Of a stretch of 64,000 nucleotides of DNA, positions 9,558-18,878 are shown piece after piece. Location of the stretch: the NCBI GenBank assembly GCA_024397935.1, contig CP073743.1, positions 682,001 through 746,000 on the forward strand, given 5' to 3'. A program made the position numbers and the translations under genes. Source of the DNA: a bacterium SCSIO 12844. Lineage in GTDB: Bacteria; Pseudomonadota; Gammaproteobacteria; Francisellales; Francisellaceae. The number at the start of each line of letters is the position of its first letter. Position 1 is the stretch's first letter. The notes under the pieces are model-generated. The model was not told the origin of the DNA, searched no databases, and saw only the letters and a list, made by a program, of their open reading frames with translations.

Positions 9558-10302
9558 ACTAATTAATGGTTTTTTAATTGTATTTTTTGGTTTATTGATT
9601 TCAGCTTGCGCGAGCCAAAAAACAAAAGAAGGTCAGATTAATCAACTACAGCAGGCTCAACAAGAAGAAATTAAGCCAGATTATGCAAAAGCTGCGATGT
9701 TAAATGCGCAGTTAGGCATTCATTATACAAAAGAAGGGATGCTTGATTTTGCTAAAAGAAAAATCTTAAAAGCACAAACTCAGGATGATGATTTAGCCAT
9801 TGTGCATTATGCCTTGGGTTATTATTATCAAGCTTCAGGTGATATCCAAAAAGCAAATGATGCTTATAAAGAAGCGCTTTCAATTGACTCAGATAACCCG
9901 CAAGCAATTATTTATTATGCAGCTTTTCTTTGTGCACAAAACCAATATCAGAATGCGCAAAATTATTTTAAAAAAGCGATTAAACTAGCAGATAATACGA
10001 ATCTAGGTCAAAGTTATCAAGCCTTTGGAATTTGTCAGAAAAATAATCAAAATTTTACAGATGCAAAGTATTTATTCAATATGGCGTTAAAACAAAACCC
10101 TGATTTGCCATTAAGTTATTATTCATTAGCTCAGATTTATTATCTTGAAAAAAATTATACAAAAGCAGATCAGTATATTCGCTATTACCAAAAAAATTAC
10201 CCATCAACTGCTGCATCAATGACTTTAGAGATGGACATTGCAGAAAAACTACATCAAGGTAGTCGTGCTGCAACTTTAAGGCTAGAGCTTAACTCAATGT
10301 AA
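9547..10302 (+). CDS. pilF: Type IV pilus biogenesis lipoprotein PilF/PilW
   Basis: About 251 residues if started at the TTG at 9547. The frame is open back to 9460 inside rlmN, but those extra residues would precede the signal peptide. A hydrophobic stretch and the lipobox LISAC give a lipoprotein signal, followed by five to six TPR repeats; a typical unit reads AIVHYALGYYYQASGDIQKA. PilF/PilW helps the PilQ secretin assemble in the outer membrane. Location right after rlmN matches other gammaproteobacteria. The exact start is uncertain because no ATG is available near the signal peptide. Confidence 0.88.
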   Translation: MKHKLINGFLIVFFGLLISACASQKTKEGQINQLQQAQQEEIKPDYAKAAMLNAQLGIHYTKEGMLDFAKRKILKAQTQDDDLAIVHYALGYYYQASGDIQKANDAYKEALSIDSDNPQAIIYYAAFLCAQNQYQNAQNYFKKAIKLADNTNLGQSYQAFGICQKNNQNFTDAKYLFNMALKQNPDLPLSYYSLAQIYYLEKNYTKADQYIRYYQKNYPSTAASMTLEMDIAEKLHQGSRAATLRLELNSM

Positions 10303-10902
10303 ATCTTTAATAGTTAAATATAGGATGCCTAATATCAAAAAAGCAAAAGGAACAAGTGTTAGGGTAATGCCAATCCATGTGCCATAACGTTTTCCAAAGC
10401 GTGCGATTGATTTTTTGATTGTTGGGGTAAACCAAGGAATATAACGTGTTACTTTATTACCCTTTAAATACGCTTCTCGGTAACGTGCTTTAACATCTTC
10501 TGGAAAGTGAAAATGACAAGATGCATAATACAGCATACGAGCATAGCGTGATGATGGTTTCCAAGTGCGCGGCTGATGTGCTTTGGGTTTGGGTAGTAAT
10601 GCTTTGACTTCGTGTGCTTGATAGTCTAAATCATAGGCTAAAGTTGTATCTAGTTGATAGCTGACTTCATGAGATGACATTTTTACCCAGTCGCGTTCAT
10701 TTAACTCAACCATAACACCCCATGCTTGATCCCCTGGGGCAGGTACAAGTGTTGCAAAGCCAGGTTCAATTAACGGAATACCTTTAATGCTAAATTGAAT
10801 CATATAGCCAGGTAGGTAAGCTGCTTTACCTTTTCTTCTTATGATTTTATTGTGCATTAGCGCACCATAGACAAAATATTTATTGGTTTTTTTTCTAGTC
10901 AT
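10294..10902 (-). CDS. Gamma-glutamylcyclotransferase-like protein with C-terminal membrane anchor
   Basis: 202 residues. The start YFVYGALMHNKI matches the first strand and substrate loop of the GGCT/AIG2-like fold, and WGVMVELNERDWVKMSSHE fits the later conserved strand and helix. Family members act on gamma-glutamyl peptides or form related cyclic products. Unusually, the last 25 or so residues (GTWIGITLTLVPFAFLILGIL region) form a transmembrane segment, so the enzyme is probably tethered to the inner membrane with the catalytic domain inside. The 3' end overlaps the end of pilF by 9 bases on the opposite strand. Substrate is unknown. Confidence 0.75.
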   Translation of the reverse strand: MTRKKTNKYFVYGALMHNKIIRRKGKAAYLPGYMIQFSIKGIPLIEPGFATLVPAPGDQAWGVMVELNERDWVKMSSHEVSYQLDTTLAYDLDYQAHEVKALLPKPKAHQPRTWKPSSRYARMLYYASCHFHFPEDVKARYREAYLKGNKVTRYIPWFTPTIKKSIARFGKRYGTWIGITLTLVPFAFLILGILYLTIKDLH

Positions 10903-11002
10903 AAAGTTTGAGTTTAAATTTATTATCGTTAATTACTGCTTATTGTAGTATACCTTGAAAAAAGATAAATTGATGCATTGCAAGATATATTTTATTAGAA
11001 AA

Positions 11003-12412
11003 TTATAAAATATTTGCATTACCATTAATGCCAACTAAAGGCCAATAGACTAATGCAACACTAATAAAAACAACATAACTGATCAATTTTAATATAAATC
11101 CCCAGCTCATAGCCCGATGTGGATTGACATGGTGACAACCGGTAACAATAGCCATTGCAGGTGTGCTAACAGGTAACATATACGTTAAACCTGCACAAGT
11201 GGCAATGGCAACTGTAATTGCTCTTGGGTCAATACCATATTCACCAGCTAGCGCTAAGCCAATGGGTAATAGTACGGCAACTGCTGCGGCATTTGATACA
11301 AGTTCTGTTAAGACTAAAGCAATTAAGGAAATGAGCATAAATATAATCAGTGGCGATTGAATACCAGAATTAACAATCACATTAACCATTGCATGGGCTG
11401 CGCCTGTATCGCGCAGTGTTGTACCAAGTGCAATGGCACTACCATACATAACAAATATGCCCCATTTTACATCCTCTTCAACTTCATTCCAGTTGGTAAT
11501 GTTTAATGCAAATGCAAGGATAACACCAAATAATGCAATGGTATCTAATCCCCAACCAGTGCCAAATAAAATCCATAGAATAATGGTAATTGATAGAACA
11601 AGTAACGTGTTGATTTCTCTTTGTGTCACCTTACCAAGTTTTTTCTTATGGCTAATTAAGGTTTTTCTAGCCTTCTCAATACTAATCTGTGTATTTCTAA
11701 GAATAAATAGAGTGATTAAAAAACAGACAGTCAGCATAATTAAGACAATAGGAATTGTCCATAATGTCCACTGAATAAAGCTTATTGTTGTATTGGTTGT
11801 CTCTTGTAACATTCCAATGGCTAATGGTGCTCTAGCACCACCTAGTAAAGTTGCAGTTCCACCAGTCATAGCACCCCATGCCATACACATAAAAGCAGCG
11901 AATGCAAAATTATGACTATTTTTTTCTTCAACTGCATTAACGATTTCAGCAACAATTGGGAATAAAATAGCCGCAACAGCATGTTCACTGATAACAAATG
12001 CTAATAAGCTTGAAAGGGTAAAAATTGATAGTAATAGTCGTCTTGGCCCTTTACCAAATCGAGTGATCATTGTAATTGCAATGCGGGTGCTTAAGCCTGA
12101 GCGCATCACAGGGGATGCTAGGATAAATGCGCCGAGTACGAAAAATACAGCACTATTACCAAAATATCCATAAACAGTTGATGCAGGGGCTGCTTGTGTT
12201 AATGGAAGTAAAAATAAAACAATAATTCCGGTAATTGCTAGCGGAAATGCGTTACTCATCCATAAAAATGCTGCAATGACAAAAATAATAAATGACATTT
12301 TAGCTTGATAAGAGAACCCTGGTAATTCAAAAGAGTTTAAAATGACAAAAATAACAGCACTAACAATGATGCCTATTAGTGTCATGCGTCTATTCATATA
12401 AAGTAAAACCAT
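11003..12412 (-). CDS. SLC13/DASS-family sodium:dicarboxylate or anion symporter
   Basis: About 469 residues with 11-12 hydrophobic segments. Two conserved substrate and sodium hairpin loops are visible: GGTATLLGGARAPLAIG, and SNAAAVAVLLPIGLALA followed by a segment with STPAMAIV. These fit the DASS (divalent anion:Na+ symporter) family, which takes up dicarboxylates, citrate or sulfate. The substrate cannot be told from the sequence. A second ATG a few codons in (MNRRMTLIG) may be the true start. It is transcribed alone and diverges from fadE. Confidence 0.85.
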   Translation of the reverse strand: MVLLYMNRRMTLIGIIVSAVIFVILNSFELPGFSYQAKMSFIIFVIAAFLWMSNAFPLAITGIIVLFLLPLTQAAPASTVYGYFGNSAVFFVLGAFILASPVMRSGLSTRIAITMITRFGKGPRRLLLSIFTLSSLLAFVISEHAVAAILFPIVAEIVNAVEEKNSHNFAFAAFMCMAWGAMTGGTATLLGGARAPLAIGMLQETTNTTISFIQWTLWTIPIVLIMLTVCFLITLFILRNTQISIEKARKTLISHKKKLGKVTQREINTLLVLSITIILWILFGTGWGLDTIALFGVILAFALNITNWNEVEEDVKWGIFVMYGSAIALGTTLRDTGAAHAMVNVIVNSGIQSPLIIFMLISLIALVLTELVSNAAAVAVLLPIGLALAGEYGIDPRAITVAIATCAGLTYMLPVSTPAMAIVTGCHHVNPHRAMSWGFILKLISYVVFISVALVYWPLVGINGNANIL

Positions 12413-12556
12413 AACTTATATTTTATTTATTCTAATTTTTATTAACACAATTAGTTTTGTCAAATAAAAACAGGGGCTTAAACTATTAACATGATTTAAT
12501 TTTTAGTTTAAAAAAATTATACTATGTAGTGAATAGGGTAAATGCTTGGAGGCAAT

Positions 12557-15049
12557 ATGGCTGGATGGATTTTATTACTGATTGTAATAATAACGTTAAT
12601 TGGAATTTATTATGGTATTAAATTAATAAGTTGGAGTATTGTTACTGCTGCAATATTATTGGTAGCAAGTCTATCTGGCTTATTAGCTGGTACACCAAGG
12701 ATTATTTATTGGCTTGTATTTGCAGTCATTGCCATTGTATTTAATGCAAGTGCAATTCGTCGAGCATTAATAAGTAGCTACTTATTTAAAGTATTGAAAA
12801 AATCAACGCCCAAACTATCCAAAACAGAAGAGATTGCTTTAAATGCAGGAGATACTTGGGTTGAGGAAGATTTCTTTCGTGGTAGCCCTAATTGGGAAAA
12901 ATTACATCGCATATCAAAGCATCAATTAACTGAAGAAGAGCAAAGCTTTTATGACAATGAAGTTGAAGAGCTTTGTCGGTTGATTGATGACTGGAAAGTG
13001 ATGAATAATAATGACTTAGACGAGAAAGTTTGGCAATACATGAAAGAGAAAGGTTTTCTCGGTTTAGTGATAGATAAACAATATGGTGGTAAAGGTTTTT
13101 CAGCAAAAGCACATTCTGATGTGGTTTATAAAGTAGCATCACGTTCTGGTGTCGGTGCTGTAACTGTTATGGTACCAAACTCATTAGGACCAGGTGAGCT
13201 TTTATATCACTATGGAACTGAAGATCAAAAAAATCATTATCTACCAAGACTTGCAAAAGGTGAAGATATTCCATGCTTTGCATTAACCGAACCTCAAGCA
13301 GGTAGTGATGCAACTTCACTTGTTTCATCAGCAATCGTTACTAAAGGTGTTTTTGATGGTAAAGAAACCATTGGTCTTAAGCTTAATTTTAATAAGCGTT
13401 ATATAACCTTAGCACCGGTTGCAACTTTAATTGGTTTAGCTGTTGATTTACAAGATCCAGATGGCTTATTAACTGAAGGTGCAGAAGGAATCACATGCGT
13501 TTTAATACCACGAGATCAGCAAGGCTTAGAAATTGGTAATCGTCATTTGCCGGCATATCTACCATTTATGAATGGCACAGTTAGAGGTAAGGATATTTTT
13601 GTCCCAATAAGCTATATTATTGGTGGTGGTAAAATGGCTGGTGAAGGTTGGCGTATGCTGGTAGAATGCCTATCAATTGGTCGTTCAATTTCACTACCAG
13701 CACTAGGAACTGCATCTTCATCTGTGAGTTTTTATACATCCAGTGCTTATGCGCATATTCGTAAGCAGTTTGGTCTTGAAATTGGTAAATTTGAAGGTAT
13801 TGAAGAAACATTAGGCCGAATTGGTGGCCTAAGCTATTTGGTTCAAGCAACACGTGAATTAACGGTTGCAGCGGTTGATGCAGGTATTAAACCTTCGGTT
13901 GCTTCAGCAATTGCTAAATATCATAATACTGAAAACGCAAGACAAACAATTTCAGATGCAATGGATTTACATGCAGGGCGTGCTGTTATTGCAGGTCCAA
14001 ATAATTATTTATTGACTGCATACTTAGGTGTACCGGTTTCTATTACCGTTGAAGGTGCAAACATAATGACACGTAATTTATTAGTATTTGGTCAGGGCGC
14101 TATGGCGTGTCATCCGTATTTGCAGGATGAGTTTTATGCAATTTCAGAAGATAATGTAGCTAAGTTTGATGAATTATTATGGGCTCATGTTGGATATTAT
14201 GCTAAAAATAAAGTCAGAACAATTGCAACAAGCTTAACTGCAGGTTTATTAGTTAAAGCACCAAATTCTCCTTTAAAGCCATATTATAAAAAACTAACGC
14301 GCTTAAGCTATGCTTTTTCATGGGTTTCTGATTTATCTTTAATGTACTTAGGCGGCGCATTAAAGCGTAAAGAGCGTTTAAGTGCACGTTTAGGTGATAT
14401 CTTATCCAATATGTATATGGCGGCTGCTGTATTAAAACACTTTAAAGATTATGGAGAGAATAAAGAAGAGTTACCTTATGTAAAATGGGCATTAGATCAT
14501 TGTTTATATCAAGCACAAGAAGCTTTGTATGAATATTCTTATAATTTTCCTTCAAAAGCAATTGGTTGGTATATCAGAAAGTTATGCTTTCCATATGGTA
14601 GAAGTTATCGTAAGCCTTCTGATCATTTGGAACATAAAATTACCCAAAGTGCGATGAAAAATGATGTATTTAGGCAGCGTGTTGCCTCACGGTTATTCAC
14701 TTCAGATAAAAGTACGCCATTGTATAAAGTCAATGAAGCATTTATTAAGCTTTTGGATGTTGAAGCACTCTATACTAAGCTTTATCAGGCAGTTAAAAAA
14801 GGTATCATTAAAAAAGAACCGATTGATGTGATGCTAAAAGTAGCGCTAGTCAATAATGTTTTAACAGATATAGAAGTGAAACAAATCAATGAAGCTGAAG
14901 CATTAAGGTTAGATGCTCTTGAAGTTGATGAGTTTAATTTTGACTACTTTCGTAATGAAAAAAATGAAATATCTACAAAGAAAAAAACGCCTAAAGTAAA
15001 AGCTAGCCCTGAAGTCTCTAAGGCTGAGTCTGAAAATATCAAAGCGTAA
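12557..15049 (+). CDS. fadE: Large acyl-CoA dehydrogenase FadE
   Basis: 830 residues from ATG 12557, which has a GGAGG six bases upstream; the ATG at 12542 precedes that site and is rejected. Two N-terminal membrane segments are followed by an acyl-CoA dehydrogenase core (CFALTEPQAGSDATSL block) and the catalytic region VEGANIMTRNLLVFGQG near residue 499. A long C-terminal domain is as in E. coli FadE, which has about 814 residues. It performs the first, FAD-dependent step of fatty acid beta-oxidation. It stands alone, diverging from the SLC13-type transporter gene. The last 25 or so residues are Lys/Ser-rich. Confidence 0.95.
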   Translation: MAGWILLLIVIITLIGIYYGIKLISWSIVTAAILLVASLSGLLAGTPRIIYWLVFAVIAIVFNASAIRRALISSYLFKVLKKSTPKLSKTEEIALNAGDTWVEEDFFRGSPNWEKLHRISKHQLTEEEQSFYDNEVEELCRLIDDWKVMNNNDLDEKVWQYMKEKGFLGLVIDKQYGGKGFSAKAHSDVVYKVASRSGVGAVTVMVPNSLGPGELLYHYGTEDQKNHYLPRLAKGEDIPCFALTEPQAGSDATSLVSSAIVTKGVFDGKETIGLKLNFNKRYITLAPVATLIGLAVDLQDPDGLLTEGAEGITCVLIPRDQQGLEIGNRHLPAYLPFMNGTVRGKDIFVPISYIIGGGKMAGEGWRMLVECLSIGRSISLPALGTASSSVSFYTSSAYAHIRKQFGLEIGKFEGIEETLGRIGGLSYLVQATRELTVAAVDAGIKPSVASAIAKYHNTENARQTISDAMDLHAGRAVIAGPNNYLLTAYLGVPVSITVEGANIMTRNLLVFGQGAMACHPYLQDEFYAISEDNVAKFDELLWAHVGYYAKNKVRTIATSLTAGLLVKAPNSPLKPYYKKLTRLSYAFSWVSDLSLMYLGGALKRKERLSARLGDILSNMYMAAAVLKHFKDYGENKEELPYVKWALDHCLYQAQEALYEYSYNFPSKAIGWYIRKLCFPYGRSYRKPSDHLEHKITQSAMKNDVFRQRVASRLFTSDKSTPLYKVNEAFIKLLDVEALYTKLYQAVKKGIIKKEPIDVMLKVALVNNVLTDIEVKQINEAEALRLDALEVDEFNFDYFRNEKNEISTKKKTPKVKASPEVSKAESENIKA

Positions 15050-15156
15050 TTAACTGGTTAATTTGTAATAAAACTCTACTACTGTGCAATTATTTTATAT
15101 GCCATAATTTTAAATGATACGGATTGTCATATAGATAAAAAGCTAGGGAGAGTTTT

Positions 15157-17004
15157 ATGCCAAAGCCCCGAGATGAATGGAATTTACCAAAACCAGAAGA
15201 TATCAAAAATACTGATCAACTATTAAATGTTGCGGCATTTGATCACTTAAAGCAATTAGTCGCATTTATTCCAGAGATATTAAACCAAAGCGACATTATA
15301 AAAAATATTTATCAATATTGTGGTGAAGAAATAGAGTATGATGCAAGTTATGCATACGGTAATTTATATAGTCAATTTATTAACTTTATTGAAGAATTAA
15401 TAAGTACTTATAAGCAACTGGGTAAAAATAAAGAGCTTGAAAGCTTAGATCCACTGCTTTTCGCTATTTTTTGTAATCCTAACCAAGCACTAGAGTATAC
15501 TACGGCAGTTATTGAACCAACGGTTAGAAAAACACATCAAACTTCAAATGCAATTGAAAAAGTTATTACTAATAAATTATCTCCTAAAAATGAATGCCTT
15601 AATACGAATAACCCTACCTTTGAAGGCTCATATAAAGGGCGTGGCTATGCCTCTTTAGCTGGCATATTAGTATATCCAGAATACAAATCATTACAAAATA
15701 CAAATGTGCCACAGGTGCTTAATTTTAAATTTAAGCAAGATAGTAAACTAGCAACTGAGTTACGTATTGGAACACAAGGACAATATCATTTAGGTCATGC
15801 AAGAATCAGTCCCTTATTTGAACATTTTTTAGATGCACAAAAGAGATTATATCCTAAGAAAGATATTACTCATGTCTATTTTAATAATTTAAGATTAGAT
15901 GAGAGCTGTTATGAGGCAAGTTGGGAGAAAGCGTTATCTGATCAACTTCATAATTTGGAATCTATGCATAGTAATGTAGCAGTTATTAGCATTCCTGCTG
16001 ATTTTAAAATAAGTGAGCTGTCAACAACAGATAACTTTAAATCATTATTAATTAACTCAGTAATGAAAAATAAACGTGGATTTATGATTAGTGAAGCTGC
16101 TAGAGATAAGCTATTTAGTCCTAGAGAACATGAAAAAATTATCTTAAATGCCTTATTTCAAAATACATTAAAGCAATTGGGTTTATTAGAGCCTAGGCGT
16201 GATTTTTTATCAGATATAGAGCAGCAAGCTGTATTTAATCACTTTTCTAAATATTCATTACAAGATTATATTTTAGGCCAATTAGATCCTCATACATTTA
16301 ATAATAGTTGTAAAGATGGAATTGATCGTTCACGTGTCAGTTCATTAATACTCAATCTTATATGGTCTATTAATGTAGGCAAACCGATAAGTGAAAAAGA
16401 GTTTTTAAGAGGTTTGCATGGTGCGTCTACTCTGGTTAAAGGTAGAGGCATGAATTCGAATAGCCAAAAACTATGGGCGATGGTTGATGTTTATTTAAAA
16501 GGCAATCCAGGGTTAGTAAAAAGTGGTGCAATACCTCAATGGTTAGTTGATTGGCGTAATAGTAATGAACCTGATTTAGAGAAAATTAAAACTAATCTAT
16601 TAAGTCAATTAAAATCTGAAAATGAAAGTAAAGATTTATTAGGTTTAATTAACTTATTTGATCAAGTAATGGATTGGAATAATCTTGATAATCCATATAG
16701 AGAGTTAGCACGTCAACTGGGTTGGAGCTTAAGTTCATATGGTTATACAGATAGTATCTATGACGCTGCAGAGTTTTTGAAAAATAGTATACTTGAAAAA
16801 TCTCAACAGCAAATAAGCCAAATGAGTACAGAATTAAAGGAGAAAGTTTGTAAAGTATCTGAAACGCATGCTCATCCATATCCATTTTGCCGTTTTGGAG
16901 AAACAAAGCAAATGTCAGATCCGACTTATACTCAATTTAGAGCTGATATAGATGAACAAAATAGACAGCAACGTGAAGGAAATATAAGCTTAGATCGTTT
17001 TTAA
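15157..17004 (+). CDS. Putative CX5R-type phosphatase, effector candidate
   Basis: 615 residues with no signal peptide and no strong match to a family I can name. At Cys385-Arg391 it reads CKDGIDRSR, which fits the CX5R[ST] P-loop of cysteine phosphatases. It is close in form to the CKSGKDRT type of phosphoinositide phosphatases such as SopB/IpgD and Legionella SidF/SidP. The segment after it, LHGASTLVKGRGMNSNSQ, is a further possible active-site block. It lies between fadE and ridA as a single gene. A good AGGGAG precedes the ATG. I infer a phosphatase, possibly acting on host phosphoinositides; the rest of the fold is not visible to me. Confidence 0.6.
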   Translation: MPKPRDEWNLPKPEDIKNTDQLLNVAAFDHLKQLVAFIPEILNQSDIIKNIYQYCGEEIEYDASYAYGNLYSQFINFIEELISTYKQLGKNKELESLDPLLFAIFCNPNQALEYTTAVIEPTVRKTHQTSNAIEKVITNKLSPKNECLNTNNPTFEGSYKGRGYASLAGILVYPEYKSLQNTNVPQVLNFKFKQDSKLATELRIGTQGQYHLGHARISPLFEHFLDAQKRLYPKKDITHVYFNNLRLDESCYEASWEKALSDQLHNLESMHSNVAVISIPADFKISELSTTDNFKSLLINSVMKNKRGFMISEAARDKLFSPREHEKIILNALFQNTLKQLGLLEPRRDFLSDIEQQAVFNHFSKYSLQDYILGQLDPHTFNNSCKDGIDRSRVSSLILNLIWSINVGKPISEKEFLRGLHGASTLVKGRGMNSNSQKLWAMVDVYLKGNPGLVKSGAIPQWLVDWRNSNEPDLEKIKTNLLSQLKSENESKDLLGLINLFDQVMDWNNLDNPYRELARQLGWSLSSYGYTDSIYDAAEFLKNSILEKSQQQISQMSTELKEKVCKVSETHAHPYPFCRFGETKQMSDPTYTQFRADIDEQNRQQREGNISLDRF

Positions 17005-17045
17005 AAATTATTAACGTTATGCTTGCGAGGTTTAGGATAGTAATT

Positions 17046-17091
17046 ATAATTAAGGCACTTACTATTATAAAAACTAACAGGCCTTAATTAT
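17046..17091 (+). promoter_or_regulatory. Hairpin covering the ridA translation start
   Basis: An 11-bp perfect inverted repeat: ATAATTAAGGC (17046-17056) and GCCTTAATTAT (17081-17091), with a 24-base loop. The right arm includes the AGG-type ribosome site and the first two bases of the ridA ATG. Folded in RNA it would occlude initiation; on DNA it could be an operator. Confidence 0.4.
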
Positions 17092-17470
17092 GAAAAAAAT
17101 TATTCAAACTGAGCATGCACCAGCAGCAATTGGAACTTACTCTCAAGCTGTATTATATGATCAAACGTTATATGTATCAGGGCAGATTGGCTTTGATCCT
17201 AAAACAATGCAAGTGGTTTCTGATGATTTTACTGAGCAGGCGCATCAAGTATTTAAAAATTTAGGTGCAATTGTTGAAGCTGCTGGTGGTGGATATAGTG
17301 ATTTTGTTAAATTAAGCATTTTTTTAAAGGACTTATCTAACTTTGCACAAGTCAATGAGGTAATGGGGCAATATTTCAATCAGCCTTATCCAGCAAGAGC
17401 TGCGGTTGAAGTTTCACGCTTACCAAAAGATGTTGCAATTGAAATTGAAGGTATTGCTTATATTGCTTAA
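17090..17470 (+). CDS. ridA: RidA/YjgF-family enamine/imine deaminase
   Basis: 126 residues, the family's normal length. It begins with the typical TEHAPAAIGTYSQAV stretch and contains LYVSGQIGFDP and the C-terminal PARAAVEVSRLPKDVAIEIEG block with the conserved Arg that binds the substrate carboxylate. RidA hydrolyses reactive 2-aminoacrylate-type enamines released by PLP enzymes and so protects other PLP enzymes. The start ATG lies in one arm of an inverted repeat. Its stop overlaps the 3' end of pdxH, on the other strand, by 4 bases. Confidence 0.95.
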   Translation: MKKIIQTEHAPAAIGTYSQAVLYDQTLYVSGQIGFDPKTMQVVSDDFTEQAHQVFKNLGAIVEAAGGGYSDFVKLSIFLKDLSNFAQVNEVMGQYFNQPYPARAAVEVSRLPKDVAIEIEGIAYIA

Positions 17471-18114
17471 GGCGCTAAATGACAAATTAGCCACTCTTTA
17501 GAAGATATATCATTACGTTTATAAATCACACGTTCATGCAGACGGCTGTGTCGGCCTTGCCAAAATTCTATTATTTGAGGCTTTAGGCAATAACCTCCCC
17601 AATGTTTAGGGCGTGTTACTTTTCTTGATTTAAACTGTTGCTGTGCTTTTTGATAAGCATCAATAAGTTCTTGATAGCTTGAAATAGATTGGCTTTGTTT
17701 AGATGCCCAAGCACTGATACGACTACCTCTATCGCGTGATTGGAAGTACTCATCAGAAGTCTCTGAACTAACTGGATCAACAGCACCTCGAATACGTATT
17801 TGACGATGTAAATCTGGCCACCAAAATAACATTGAAGCTTGGGCATTACATTTTAATTGTTCTGCTTTAGCACTGGTGTAATTGGTGTAAAAAACAAAGC
17901 CATTCTCATCAAAAGCTTTTAATAGAAGCATGCGATTATCAGGCATATTGTGTTCATCAACTGTAGCCAATGAAAAAGCATTTGGTTCGGTAATCTTCGT
18001 TTTATTTGCTTCTTCAAGCCATTGGTGAAAAGCAAGAAAGGGGCAATTACCAAGCTTATTTTGAAATAAGGCACGGTTTGGGTAATTAATACGCCAAGTA
18101 TTTAATTTTGTCAT
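17467..18114 (-). CDS. pdxH: Pyridoxamine 5'-phosphate oxidase
   Basis: 215 residues from the ATG at 18114 (MTKLNTWRINY). This matches the usual length, and in-frame ATGs further upstream at 18135 and 18195 are probably not used. It has the FMN-binding block RMLLLKAFDENGFVFYTNY, the RIRGAVDPVS strand and the C-terminal motif GRHSRLHERV. The enzyme oxidises pyridoxamine or pyridoxine phosphate to PLP using FMN. It converges on ridA; both proteins are tied to PLP chemistry, although on opposite strands. No anomaly is visible. Confidence 0.95.
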   Translation of the reverse strand: MTKLNTWRINYPNRALFQNKLGNCPFLAFHQWLEEANKTKITEPNAFSLATVDEHNMPDNRMLLLKAFDENGFVFYTNYTSAKAEQLKCNAQASMLFWWPDLHRQIRIRGAVDPVSSETSDEYFQSRDRGSRISAWASKQSQSISSYQELIDAYQKAQQQFKSRKVTRPKHWGGYCLKPQIIEFWQGRHSRLHERVIYKRNDISSKEWLICHLAP

Positions 18115-18243
18115 TGCGTCTACTATTATTTCCATTTCATTATTCAGATGTTTAAAAAATAACAATTTTATCGAGCAAAAAAAAGTAAATTGCATTAAAA
18201 TAATTCAAATTTTATAATTGAGTCGTTTAGGAGCCATAAATTC

Positions 18244-18876
18244 ATGTCAGATAAGCGTTTGATGATTATTGGTGTTGCAGGCGCATCCGGTTCAGGAAAA
18301 AGTCTATTAGCTAATACAATCGTTAATGAGTTAGGATCAGATCGAGTTGTTGTAATCTCTGAAGATCATTATTATAAAAACCGCCTTGACTTAACTTTAG
18401 AAGAGCGAGCAAATATTAATTATGACCATCCTAGCGCATTTGATCATGATTTAATGAAAGAGCAATTGCAAATGTTATTAAATGGTCAATCGATCGATGT
18501 ACCTATCTATGACTATGCTACACATTCAAGGACTGACCAGGTGATGCCAGTTAGTCACCAAAAAGATATCATCGTATTAGAAGGTATCTTATTATTTGTT
18601 GATGTGGCGTTAAGAAAGATGATGGATATTCGTATTTTTATGGACACACCTTTAGATATCTGCTTTATCCGAAGACTTTTACGAGATGTAGAAGAGCGAG
18701 GACGTAGTTTAGATAGTATTGTAAAACAATATCATCAAACTGTAAGACCAATGTTTTTGCAATTTATCGAATCATCAAAACAACATGCTGATATTATTGT
18801 GCCCAATGGCGGTAAAAATCGTATTGCGATTGATTTGATTCAAGCCAAATTAAAAGAATTACTCAATCATGATTGA
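18244..18876 (+). CDS. udk: Uridine/cytidine kinase
   Basis: 210 residues. The P-loop GASGSGKS lies at about residues 13-20. The conserved nucleoside-binding stretch SEDHYYKNRLDLT, the YDHPSAFDHDL block and the lid region RRLLRDVEERGRS follow. The enzyme phosphorylates uridine and cytidine to UMP and CMP in pyrimidine salvage. AGGAG lies 13 bases before the ATG. It converges with the tolC gene, and the coding regions overlap by 10 bases. A perfect palindrome spans the end of the gene. Confidence 0.95.
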   Translation: MSDKRLMIIGVAGASGSGKSLLANTIVNELGSDRVVVISEDHYYKNRLDLTLEERANINYDHPSAFDHDLMKEQLQMLLNGQSIDVPIYDYATHSRTDQVMPVSHQKDIIVLEGILLFVDVALRKMMDIRIFMDTPLDICFIRRLLRDVEERGRSLDSIVKQYHQTVRPMFLQFIESSKQHADIIVPNGGKNRIAIDLIQAKLKELLNHD

Positions 18877-18878
18877 GT
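18861..18878. other. Perfect palindrome at the udk/tolC convergent junction
   Basis: ACTCAATCATGATTGAGT is self-complementary and spans the udk stop codon and the last codons of tolC. It may help end transcription from both sides, but neither side has a proper T-run, so the role is uncertain. Confidence 0.3.
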
